Source: Euryarchaeota archaeon UBA175
GTDB taxonomy: Archaea > Thermoplasmatota > Poseidoniia > Poseidoniales > Thalassarchaeaceae
Direction: 5' to 3'
NCBI GenBank assembly: GCA_002497895.1
Contig: DAFD01000010.1
Location: 912 to 6,349 of the forward strand
Length of the DNA stretch: 5,438 bases
Both the position numbers and the translations under genes were made by a program. A model generated the notes under the pieces. The model ran no database searches. It was not told the origin of the DNA and saw only the letters and a program-made list of their open reading frames with translations. Positions 1-5,438 of this stretch are shown here, piece by piece. Within the stretch, counting starts at the first letter, position 1. Each line of letters begins with the position of its first letter.

Positions 1-1365
1 TCCAATCCACCAATCATTGTCTCCGGTATTGATGAAATCGTCGCGGAATGAGGACACTCCATGATCGAGGTAATCGCGGAAATCAAAGCCTTCGATATCA
101 TTCTCTTCTTGCCAAACTCGGTAGCGGTTCCATCCGTACTTCCAAATCGAGTAAGCGATGAACAGTCCGCTGAACATTAGGCCATAGCCCCAGATGTGAT
201 CCTGCACCTCGAGGAATTGAGGGAATACCACACCGGTCGAATCGTCAACCAATATCCACAACCCTGCACTTGGTAGACCGAAGAGGAAAATTGCGATGGA
301 AGTGAAGCCGACCGCCTTTGGGCGGTCGATTCCGTGATCGACGAAGTTGCGAACACATAGTTCGACGGTGGAAATCATCGATGTGAGGGCAGCGAAGGAA
401 AGTGCGAGGAAGAACATCGTCACCATCGTCAACTGAACGAATGGACCGCCTGGTGCTTGTGCGAACACTTCAGGGAGCACGAGGAAGGTGATTGCACTGG
501 AGCCTCCGCTTACCGCTGCAAGGGGGTCGTCGACCACAGCGAAAACTGCCATCATAACGGTGAGGCCAGCGATGATGGAGATGCTATTGTTGGCAAGGCA
601 CATCGTCGCCGCGTTCAGAGTAGTATCCTCGTCCTTACGCATATAGACAGAGTAAGTAATCGCCATACCCATTCCGGCCGAACAGGACCATGCTGATTGC
701 GAGAGGCCGTTAATCCAAGTCTCCGGCTGCATGAGATATTCTGGTTGGATGCTGAACATGTAGACGAAGCCGTCGAGGCTACCGTCATCTAAGTCCATCA
801 CGAAGGCGAGGAAGAGGGCAGCGAAGAGGAGAACGAAGAGCGAAATCATCAGGCCGACGTTGACCTTCTCGATGGCCTTCGCACCCTTCCAGATGGCGAG
901 CATTGTGATGGCAACAGCGATCGCTTGGAAGAAGACGACTTCGAGGGGATTGTTGAGGAAGGAATTCCAGACTTCGACGGTATCGACCTCTGAGCCGAGA
1001 CCACCACGGATAGCGGTCTGGAAGTAATTGATACACCAGCCTGTCACGACCGCGTAATAGAATCCAATAGCGGTCGAAATCCAGGCTGTCCAAAGCCCCA
1101 TCCAAGCGAAGCGATTGCCTGCGAAGATACGGAATGTTCCAACAGTTCCAGTGCGACTTCGCTTTCCGAGTGCGAACTCGGCGATAATCAGCGGCACCGA
1201 CCAAAGAAAGAGGAAGATGACCCACGGAACTAGGAAGGAACCGCCACCGTTGGCACCGACCATCCTTGGAAAGCGCCAGATGTTACCGGTGCCGATAGCG
1301 GCACCGATGGTAGCGAAAATCAGCCCAAGGCGTCCACTAAATTCGTCGGATCCACCCTCGGACAT
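1..1365 (-). CDS. Na+-coupled amino-acid-type transporter, NSS (LeuT/SNF) family, C-terminus cut by window edge
   Basis: This is an integral membrane symporter that probably imports amino acids with sodium. 455 residues are visible with no stop before the window edge; about ten helices are present and a short C-terminal part (probably one more helix) is missing. The signature GNIWRFP lies at residues 27-33 in helix 1, followed by NGGG at 39-42. Aligned by eye to LeuT from memory, the Na1 ligands are kept (Ala23, Asn28, Ser227 for Thr254, Asn259), as are Na2 residues Ala325, Thr328 and Ser329, and the substrate-gating tyrosine (Tyr104). RKDED follows helix 6 at 243-247. Position 263, which is Glu290 in LeuT, is Ser, as in chloride-dependent animal transporters, but the Tyr47 position is Trp48. 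The ATG overlaps the upstream peptidase stop by one base and has a GGAGG seven bases before it, which fixes the start. The family is certain; the substrate is not readable, although amino acids are usual for prokaryotic members. Confidence 0.93.
   Translation of the reverse strand, partial: MSEGGSDEFSGRLGLIFATIGAAIGTGNIWRFPRMVGANGGGSFLVPWVIFLFLWSVPLIIAEFALGKRSRTGTVGTFRIFAGNRFAWMGLWTAWISTAIGFYYAVVTGWCINYFQTAIRGGLGSEVDTVEVWNSFLNNPLEVVFFQAIAVAITMLAIWKGAKAIEKVNVGLMISLFVLLFAALFLAFVMDLDDGSLDGFVYMFSIQPEYLMQPETWINGLSQSAWSCSAGMGMAITYSVYMRKDEDTTLNAATMCLANNSISIIAGLTVMMAVFAVVDDPLAAVSGGSSAITFLVLPEVFAQAPGGPFVQLTMVTMFFLALSFAALTSMISTVELCVRNFVDHGIDRPKAVGFTSIAIFLFGLPSAGLWILVDDSTGVVFPQFLEVQDHIWGYGLMFSGLFIAYSIWKYGWNRYRVWQEENDIEGFDFRDYLDHGVSSFRDDFINTGDNDWWIG
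309..328 (-). repeat. Perfect 8-bp inverted repeat inside the transporter gene
   Basis: The arms CGACCGCC and GGCGGTCG are perfectly complementary around a 4-base loop, giving a GC-rich hairpin in the mRNA between helices 8 and 9. No T-run follows, and it codes for ordinary residues (Asp-Arg-Pro-Lys-Ala-Val), so a terminator is unlikely. It may be chance. Confidence 0.35.
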
Positions 1366-3560
1366 CAGGAGTCCTCCTCGTCGACGAGGTGGCTATGATC
1401 CTCAGGTAATCCGAGCACTCCGCCTTCATCATCGAACATAGCGCGTAGTGTGAAACCCAGTCCACCCCAGACCATCGTCGCGATGAAGGCGAACATTAGT
1501 AGAGCAAAGACTCCCGAGCCGAATGGTGCACGATAAGGAATCGACAATTCGTAATAATTCGCGGTATCCGAATCAGGATATGTGAAGGGGAAAGCCCCGT
1601 TTATAGTACCTAATTTTGCTTTGTACTGAATTTTACCGACAGATGTGTCAGGTAGTGGAATGTAGCTCTCAAGCCTAGTCCCATTGGAACCATCGAGCAG
1701 TATACACTGCTCTCCTGGCTCCATGAATGCCGACATACTCCATGGCACATCGATCCACTCAGTTGGACCGTAGTCATTCTGCTGTCTATTCGGCTCGACG
1801 AATCTCCACATTAGATGTGTACGATTGATATCTGGAGTGAAGGGGAAGGCCTTGTCTAGACACATTGAGATTGGTATGTCGCCATTGGATGGAACTGTGA
1901 CATTGCTTGGTTCCTCAAGCCATTGTGTCGAGGTGGTATTCTCTATCCCTACTATGGCTCGATATCTTGGATCATCTGCAATCTCAATCATATAGAACGG
2001 AACGCCGAGGTTTCTGACGGCGATGTGAGCAATATCCTCGGGGTATTCGTGGAAGGCATTGCCGATTTCGATTGTATAGCAGTAGGAGTTGTGTACGCCG
2101 TAGTGCCAATCGCAGAAATCGCCTGTCGTTGGGTAGAGATCGGATGACTGCATTGGTGCGTATTCAGTCATGTCTCCCATCATGTATCCATGGTATTCGA
2201 GATATTCTTGGTCAGGATTGTCACAATTCGTGCAGTGCCCCCATGGCCACAAGACAAGTTCTGAGAAGGAATGCCATGTAAGTGTGGACTTGAAGTCGGA
2301 AGCTCCGTCTCCGTCGTCGTCGTTCATCTCAGTCAGATCTTGGATGAACTTGGTCTCAGGCTCACTATTGCCACCCATCCAATCTTCGTCAGTCTGACCA
2401 TCAGCATCGTCGTCCTTGCCGTCGACGTGATCCTCATTGACTAGACCATCTCCATCGTTATCTTCGTAATTGACCGGACCATTGTAGACGTCGTTGTTTG
2501 CTCCGGCTTCTCCAGCATAACACATTCCAGGGAATAGAGGTCCGGTCGCTCCGAGTGGTGCTCCCCACTCAAACTGATAATTGCGGTTCAAATCGACTCC
2601 ATCGCAGGATGGATCGACTTGCTCATCAACATCTGGAATTGGAGTCACACCAGTAACCGTATTGTCACGTAGGTTCTTTCTCCAACCAGAAGTTCTACAA
2701 TTCTCCCAAGCAGTCTCGCCACAGTATTCTTCTCTGTCGTAGCGGTTACCATCGACATTGAGCATTGGTATTAGGTAAATTTCGCGAGTGTTGACCATGT
2801 CGGTGATGAATTGTTCAGAGAAGTCTTCGTCGACGCCAAGGTCTCCCGGACCACAATTGATGCCGTCTCCGTTGTAATCTTGGGCTGATAAATTCAAACT
2901 TAGACAATCGCCATCGTTGTCAATTCCATCCCAGCCGTCTTCGTCTAGCAAGCCGTCGCCATCATTGTCGATGGCCGCCTTGCCATAGTAGAACGCCACA
3001 GTTTCGAGGAAGAACATCGGTACCTCGTAGGACATCCACTCGCGTGCGTGGTGGTTTCCGACCAACATGACATCTGGGCGATCAGCGTAATTCCCATCGT
3101 CATCATTGTATTCATTGTACTCGCCACCCTGAACATTACCGGTAATCTTCATCCATGGACTTGGGTGGTTGTAGTACCAGCCTTCGTATTCAGTAGATGT
3201 CATTTCATCACCACGAGCGTTTACTCCGCCGAGAAGACCTTCGTGAAACTGGAGGAATTCTGGGTAGTAGGCAGCCAAAGTCTGCATCCTCTCTTTCATT
3301 GAGAAGTAGTCATGATACTCACGGAACTGAAGTTGTTCGAAATCACCGTGTGGACCCCAGGGGAATATCTGATTCACATACTCTGACGACCAGATTTCTT
3401 CGGGTGTAAGCCCCGTTTCAGGCTCTTGAGCTGATACAGGGGCCACCATAGCAATTGGAGCAGCCACGGATAGTAAAAGCGGCAAAAGGAGGGCAATTGC
3501 AGGAATTCTGCGTGCCCGATAGACTTCGTCGAAATCAGAAATGGACACGCTACTCGCCAT
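1365..3560 (-). CDS. Secreted, membrane-anchored M14 zinc carboxypeptidase (carboxypeptidase T-like) with acidic DxDxDG insertions
   Basis: This is a 731-residue metallocarboxypeptidase that should remove C-terminal residues from peptides outside the cell. A signal peptide is visible (arginines at 16-18, hydrophobic 19-43, likely cut after VSA at 44). The catalytic set is complete: zinc ligands His171, Glu174 (HAREW) and His430 (TWHSFSE); Arg294 (GWRKN), Asn325-Arg326 (DLNRNY), Tyr476 and the general base Glu498 (TIEIGN), matching Arg127, Asn144-Arg145, Tyr248 and Glu270 of carboxypeptidase A. Acidic calcium-type motifs interrupt the domain at about 198-246, 367-392 and 414-422. Residues 530-675 form an unrecognised C-terminal domain, probably beta-rich, with four N-glycosylation sequons. 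A membrane helix at about 682-705 and a short acidic tail anchor it. Twelve cysteines suggest disulfides. The ATG is the first start after an in-frame TAA; no Shine-Dalgarno precedes it, so translation is probably leaderless. It is first of a two-gene unit with the NSS transporter. Confidence 0.93.
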   Translation of the reverse strand: MASSVSISDFDEVYRARRIPAIALLLPLLLSVAAPIAMVAPVSAQEPETGLTPEEIWSSEYVNQIFPWGPHGDFEQLQFREYHDYFSMKERMQTLAAYYPEFLQFHEGLLGGVNARGDEMTSTEYEGWYYNHPSPWMKITGNVQGGEYNEYNDDDGNYADRPDVMLVGNHHAREWMSYEVPMFFLETVAFYYGKAAIDNDGDGLLDEDGWDGIDNDGDCLSLNLSAQDYNGDGINCGPGDLGVDEDFSEQFITDMVNTREIYLIPMLNVDGNRYDREEYCGETAWENCRTSGWRKNLRDNTVTGVTPIPDVDEQVDPSCDGVDLNRNYQFEWGAPLGATGPLFPGMCYAGEAGANNDVYNGPVNYEDNDGDGLVNEDHVDGKDDDADGQTDEDWMGGNSEPETKFIQDLTEMNDDDGDGASDFKSTLTWHSFSELVLWPWGHCTNCDNPDQEYLEYHGYMMGDMTEYAPMQSSDLYPTTGDFCDWHYGVHNSYCYTIEIGNAFHEYPEDIAHIAVRNLGVPFYMIEIADDPRYRAIVGIENTTSTQWLEEPSNVTVPSNGDIPISMCLDKAFPFTPDINRTHLMWRFVEPNRQQNDYGPTEWIDVPWSMSAFMEPGEQCILLDGSNGTRLESYIPLPDTSVGKIQYKAKLGTINGAFPFTYPDSDTANYYELSIPYRAPFGSGVFALLMFAFIATMVWGGLGFTLRAMFDDEGGVLGLPEDHSHLVDEEDS
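1373..1377 (-). promoter_or_regulatory. Strong Shine-Dalgarno site for the transporter gene
   Basis: Read on the minus strand this is GGAGG, with seven bases before the ATG at 1365. It lies inside the last codons (Glu-Glu-Asp) of the peptidase gene. Together with the TGATG stop/start overlap it indicates that the transporter is translated from the same mRNA by reinitiation or coupled initiation. Confidence 0.75.
1376..1389 (-). repeat. 14-bp perfect palindrome overlapping the transporter ribosome binding site
   Basis: The sequence CCTCGTCGACGAGG is its own reverse complement. As RNA it could fold as a 5-bp stem with a UCGA loop. Its 3' arm shares two bases with the GGAGG ribosome binding site (1373-1377), so it could partly mask translation start until ribosomes finishing the peptidase unfold it. 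It also encodes Val-Asp-Glu residues, so a coding explanation is possible. Confidence 0.45.
2295..2321 (-). repeat. Acidic insertion 3 in the peptidase: single DxDxDG motif
   Basis: Encodes residues 414-422 (DDDGDGASD), fitting DxDxDGxxD. It lies in the short loop directly before the strand that carries the third zinc ligand, His430. It is the last and shortest of the acidic blocks. Confidence 0.6.
2385..2462 (-). repeat. Acidic insertion 2 in the peptidase: two DxDxDG calcium-type motifs
   Basis: Encodes residues 367-392: DNDGDGLVNED at 367-377 and DDDADGQTDED at 383-393, two copies with 16-residue spacing. The block splits the family's YHG...SE segment (here VYNG at 358-361 and NSEPET at 398-403), so it is an insertion into a loop between the Asn-Arg substrate-binding pair and the third zinc ligand. 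Confidence 0.7.
2823..2969 (-). repeat. Acidic insertion 1 in the peptidase: three DxDxDG-like calcium motifs
   Basis: Encodes residues 198-246. DNDGDGLLDED at 198-208 fits DxDxDGxxDE, a second partial copy (DNDGD) lies at 214-218, and DYNGDG at 228-233 is a third. Such motifs bind calcium in EF-hand, dockerin and thrombospondin type-3 proteins. The block sits between the HxxE zinc motif and the next core strand (IYLIPMLNVDGN), where carboxypeptidase A has only a short loop. Confidence 0.7.
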
Positions 3561-3608
3561 GGGAACAGTTTAGCCACTCAAGAGCCGGTCTTCAATCTCT
3601 CGCCACAT

Positions 3609-3623
3609 CGGTCCATAGGACCG
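3609..3623. repeat. Inverted repeat CGGTCC-ATA-GGACCG, candidate operator
   Basis: Two perfect 6-bp arms flank a 3-base spacer. The site ends about 9 bases before the TATA-like box of the channel gene and about 49 bases upstream of the peptidase ATG. Short dyads like this are typical of sites bound by dimeric helix-turn-helix regulators. No regulator gene is in view, so this role is inferred from position and symmetry only. Confidence 0.4.
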
Positions 3624-3624
3624 G

Positions 3625-3644
3625 CGCGGGGTTTATCGCGGGGT
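3625..3644 (+). repeat. 8-bp direct repeats bracketing the TATA-like box
   Basis: CGCGGGGT occurs at 3625-3632 and again, identical, at 3637-3644, with a 12-base period and only TTAT between the copies. The upstream copy sits where the factor B recognition element would be, and the downstream copy lies between the TATA box and the start. A protein binding both copies would cover the core promoter. The role is inferred. Confidence 0.45.
3632..3637 (+). promoter_or_regulatory. Archaeal TATA-like box for the channel gene (leaderless transcript)
   Basis: TTTATC is the only AT-rich hexamer in an otherwise very GC-rich stretch and is centred about 26.5 bases upstream of the ATG at 3661. Archaeal TATA boxes lie about 26 bases before the transcript start, so transcription would begin at or next to the ATG. 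The absence of a Shine-Dalgarno before this ATG agrees with a leaderless mRNA. Confidence 0.55.
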
Positions 3645-3660
3645 CGTCGTCGGCCGGAAC

Positions 3661-4782
3661 ATGCAGGATGAGTCTGATACAGGCGCTTCGGAGTCGGGCT
3701 TCCCGATTGAAATGTTGAATGATTTAATGAGCGGAAATGAGGTACTGCTTGGCCTTTCAAGCGGGACTATGATGGTTATAATCGCGGCTATTGGTTTGTC
3801 GATTGGTGGTGGAATCGCCGCTCGCCGGTTCATTTTCCCTAAAATTCTGGACCTTCTCTCAAAGTCTGAGCGTATCGATGGCGGTTCTTTGCTCGCGCCG
3901 AAGTCACTCGGTTGGATGATTGGCTTCCTGATATTCTCTGAAATTTTGTCCTGGCTCGATGGTAATACAACACCGATCTGGGATGATTCAATGGCGCAGA
4001 ATGTAATCGATTGGTCATTCACACTCTTCATTCTCGGTATGCTTCTAGCAGCATACCGACTAGTCGATTTCCTAGACGCTTTCATCGTCGTCGAAGGTGA
4101 TGCGAATATGGCTAGTCGACGCTCGCTCGCGAGCGTTGCTGAATCTGTCGGCCACCTTGTCGTGTTCCTGTTGGCCGCCTTCGTTATGGCTGGACTCATC
4201 GGACTAGACCTCAACGGCCTGATTGCTGGTCTTGGAATCACAGGTCTTGCTTTGGCTCTGGCCGCGCGCGACAGTGTAGCCAACATATTCGGCGCAATCT
4301 CGATTATCATCGATCAACCATTCAATGTCGGTGACTGGATTCTCGTCGATGGCATCGAAGGAGAGGTCGTAGAAATCGGACTTAGGACGACACTCATTCG
4401 CTCGAGCGCGGACACCCTGATTACCGTCCCTAACTCGAACCTCGTCAACTCGCCCGTTGAGAATTTCAGCCAGCGTCGGTTCCGCAGAATTCAGCCCACC
4501 TTTGAGTTCGAAGCCGACTCGGACCCAGAATCTCTCAAGAAATTCTGCGAGAATTTACTCACCAAGGTCAGAGAGGACCCACGCGCAGTCAAAGAGGATG
4601 ACTCTTGGGTGCGTGTGAATGCGTTCGGTCCATCGCTTGTGACCGTTTCATGCAATTTCTACTCAGTACAATCGGCTGCATCGCAGCGCGAGATGACTGA
4701 GGACATTCTGCTTCTGGCCACAACAATCGCTGCCGACTGCGGCCTAACATTCCATGAACCGCGCCTGCGCCGTCAGAACTGA
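3661..4782 (+). CDS. Small-conductance mechanosensitive channel, MscS family
   Basis: This 373-residue membrane channel should open under membrane tension and release small solutes after an osmotic downshift. Four helices precede the pore (about 29-54, 83-99, 115-141, 162-181), then the pore-lining helix at about 184-215. That gives around five helices against three in E. coli MscS. The family core is clear: GLGITGLALALAARDSVANIFG at 190-211 (written in two overlapping halves: GLGITGLALAL, AARDSVANIFG), then QPFNVGDWI at 219-227 and the beta-domain motifs VEIGLRTT and VPNSNL. Leu196 and Leu200 match the hydrophobic gate leucines 105 and 109 of E. coli; Gly113 is replaced by Asp204. The C-terminal cytosolic alpha/beta domain (about 275-370) is present, so the gene looks complete. 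The ATG is supported by the TATA-like box at leaderless distance. It is followed after 12 bases by the phosphoglycerate mutase, probably on one transcript. Confidence 0.93.
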   Translation: MQDESDTGASESGFPIEMLNDLMSGNEVLLGLSSGTMMVIIAAIGLSIGGGIAARRFIFPKILDLLSKSERIDGGSLLAPKSLGWMIGFLIFSEILSWLDGNTTPIWDDSMAQNVIDWSFTLFILGMLLAAYRLVDFLDAFIVVEGDANMASRRSLASVAESVGHLVVFLLAAFVMAGLIGLDLNGLIAGLGITGLALALAARDSVANIFGAISIIIDQPFNVGDWILVDGIEGEVVEIGLRTTLIRSSADTLITVPNSNLVNSPVENFSQRRFRRIQPTFEFEADSDPESLKKFCENLLTKVREDPRAVKEDDSWVRVNAFGPSLVTVSCNFYSVQSAASQREMTEDILLLATTIAADCGLTFHEPRLRRQN

Positions 4783-4786
4783 GAGG
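4783..4786 (+). promoter_or_regulatory. Short Shine-Dalgarno for the mutase gene
   Basis: GAGG immediately after the channel stop codon, eight bases before the ATG at 4795. It is the only ribosome-binding signal in the 12-base gap and supports both this start and co-transcription with the channel. Confidence 0.5.
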
Positions 4787-4794
4787 CGCGTCCA

Positions 4795-5403
4795 ATGACG
4801 AAACTCATCCTAATCAGGCACGGCCAATCCGTATGGAATGCGGCTAATCGATTCACCGGCTGGACTGATGTTGAACTCTCTCCTAAAGGTGAGGATGAAG
4901 CAGCCGCTGCTGGCGAGGAATTGGCCGAAGTGCGCTTTGATGTGGTACACACCAGTGCACTGATGCGAGCTCAGCGAACCGCTGAGATCGTGATGAAACA
5001 CAATCGTGCGTCGGGCGATTCAAACTCAGTACCGACGCACCGCGATGAGCGACTCAACGAGCGTCATTACGGAGATTTGCAAGGTCTCAGTAAGGCCGAA
5101 ACCGCAGAAATCCATGGTGCTGAACAAGTCCACATTTGGAGGCGCTCATTCGACATACCACCACCCGGTGGTGAATCACTCGAAATGACCGCCGAGCGAA
5201 CAATACCATATTTCCTCGAAGAAATCATTCCCGACCTTGAGGCAGGCAAGAACGTCCTCGTAGCAGCCCATGGAAATTCACTAAGATCAATCGTGATGCG
5301 TATCGAGGAAATTTCGCCTGAAGATATCACCAGCCTCGAAATTCCAACAGGAGTACCGATGCACTACGAATTCACCAACGGCGAAATCTCCCGTATCGAC
5401 TGA
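4795..5403 (+). CDS. gpmA: 2,3-bisphosphoglycerate-dependent phosphoglycerate mutase, short form
   Basis: A cytosolic glycolytic/gluconeogenic enzyme that interconverts 3- and 2-phosphoglycerate through a phosphohistidine. The N-terminal RHG motif (8-10) carries the histidine that is phosphorylated (His9). NRFTGWTDVELS at 18-29, Arg58 (ALMRAQRT), LNERHYGDLQG at 87-97 with Glu89, WRR at 115-117 and AAHGNSLR at 157-164 with the second catalytic histidine (His159) all match the E. coli enzyme closely; IPTGVP at 183-188 also matches. At 202 residues it is about 50 shorter than E. coli GpmA: it lacks the roughly 25-residue insertion after the PP at 122-124 and most of the C-terminal tail. Short forms of this kind occur in fission yeast, and a cofactor-dependent enzyme is known from Thermoplasma. 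A broad-specificity phosphatase of the same superfamily is less likely, because the mutase-specific NERHYG and WRR motifs are intact. It is second gene after the MscS channel. Confidence 0.93.
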   Translation: MTKLILIRHGQSVWNAANRFTGWTDVELSPKGEDEAAAAGEELAEVRFDVVHTSALMRAQRTAEIVMKHNRASGDSNSVPTHRDERLNERHYGDLQGLSKAETAEIHGAEQVHIWRRSFDIPPPGGESLEMTAERTIPYFLEEIIPDLEAGKNVLVAAHGNSLRSIVMRIEEISPEDITSLEIPTGVPMHYEFTNGEISRID

Positions 5404-5438
5404 TTAGCCAATCGCAAGGGTAGCGTCTATTTCGGCCC
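5404..5438 (-). CDS. Possible C-terminal tail of a convergent gene (partial)
   Basis: Read on the minus strand, the last bases are open in one frame and end in TAA at 5406-5404, giving only ten residues (AEIDATLAIG). The stop would directly abut the mutase stop at 5403, tail to tail. Ten codons are too few to recognise a family, and an open frame of this length is expected by chance. It is listed because coding density here is very high and no plus-strand start is visible. Confidence 0.25.
   Translation of the reverse strand, partial: AEIDATLAIG

Larger units (their letters stand above)
3561..3660. promoter_or_regulatory. Divergent promoter region between the peptidase and channel genes
   Basis: These 100 bases separate the two head-to-head start codons and must hold both promoters. 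The channel side shows a TATA-like box at the archaeal distance. The peptidase side has no clear TATA box: the nearest candidate is the AT-richer AGATTGAA about 31-38 bases upstream of its ATG, which is weak. No Shine-Dalgarno is seen on either side. A 15-bp inverted repeat and a pair of 8-bp direct repeats lie in the channel-proximal half. Confidence 0.6.

Noticed and set aside
785..1225. 146-codon open frame on the minus strand inside the transporter
   Set aside because: It is out of frame with the NSS protein, whose motifs run straight through this region. The Arg-rich product shows no family features.
2221..2240. CxxC (Cys443-Cys446) in the peptidase as a possible second metal site
   Set aside because: There is only one CxxC with no partner pair of His/Cys, and the protein is extracellular with many cysteines. 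A disulfide is more likely.
4124..4135. 12-bp perfect palindrome CGCTCGCGAGCG
   Set aside because: It lies within the channel coding sequence in a CG-rich run of Arg/Ser/Leu/Ala codons, with no regulatory position. Chance is the simplest explanation.
3633..4310. Long open frame (225 codons) on the minus strand opposite the channel gene
   Set aside because: It lies antisense to a well-supported MscS gene. Its product is Ser/Arg/Pro-rich without domain features, as expected for a shadow of a membrane protein frame. It would also overlap both divergent start regions.
5404..5438. Transcription terminator after the mutase gene
   Set aside because: There is no T-rich run of the kind used by archaea and no inverted repeat in the visible 35 bases.

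Overview
The window looks like a piece of an archaeal chromosome, most likely from an uncultivated marine euryarchaeon of the Thermoplasmatota (Marine Group II/III, Poseidoniales-like). This is inferred, not proven. It rests on three things. One gene appears leaderless, with an archaeal TATA-like box centred about 26 bases before its ATG. A secreted, membrane-anchored zinc carboxypeptidase carries several acidic DxDxDG calcium-type motifs. A short cofactor-dependent phosphoglycerate mutase is also present, and that enzyme type is known in Thermoplasma. Coding density is very high and base composition is close to balanced.

The layout is two divergent transcription units separated by 100 bases. 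Leftward (minus strand) are a 731-residue M14 carboxypeptidase (3560 to 1365) and then a sodium-coupled NSS/LeuT-type transporter (1365 to beyond position 1, so its C-terminus is missing). The peptidase stop and transporter start share one base (TGATG), and a strong Shine-Dalgarno sequence lies inside the last peptidase codons. Rightward (plus strand) are an MscS-type channel with about five membrane helices (3661-4782) and, 12 bases later, a 2,3-bisphosphoglycerate-dependent phosphoglycerate mutase (4795-5403). The last 35 bases may hold the tail of a convergent minus-strand gene whose stop abuts the mutase stop.

The leftward pair makes functional sense as a peptide-scavenging unit: the peptidase would trim C-terminal amino acids outside the cell and the symporter would import them using the sodium gradient. 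The rightward pair shows no obvious biochemical link; it may simply be co-transcribed. The 100-base divergent region contains an 8-bp direct repeat around the TATA-like box and a 15-bp inverted repeat, which are candidate regulatory sites.

I see no mobile element, CRISPR array, RNA gene or defence system. All genes belong to recognisable families. The most notable points are the coupled peptidase-transporter pair, the acidic insertions in the peptidase, an animal-like serine at the chloride-site position of the transporter, and the structured divergent promoter.
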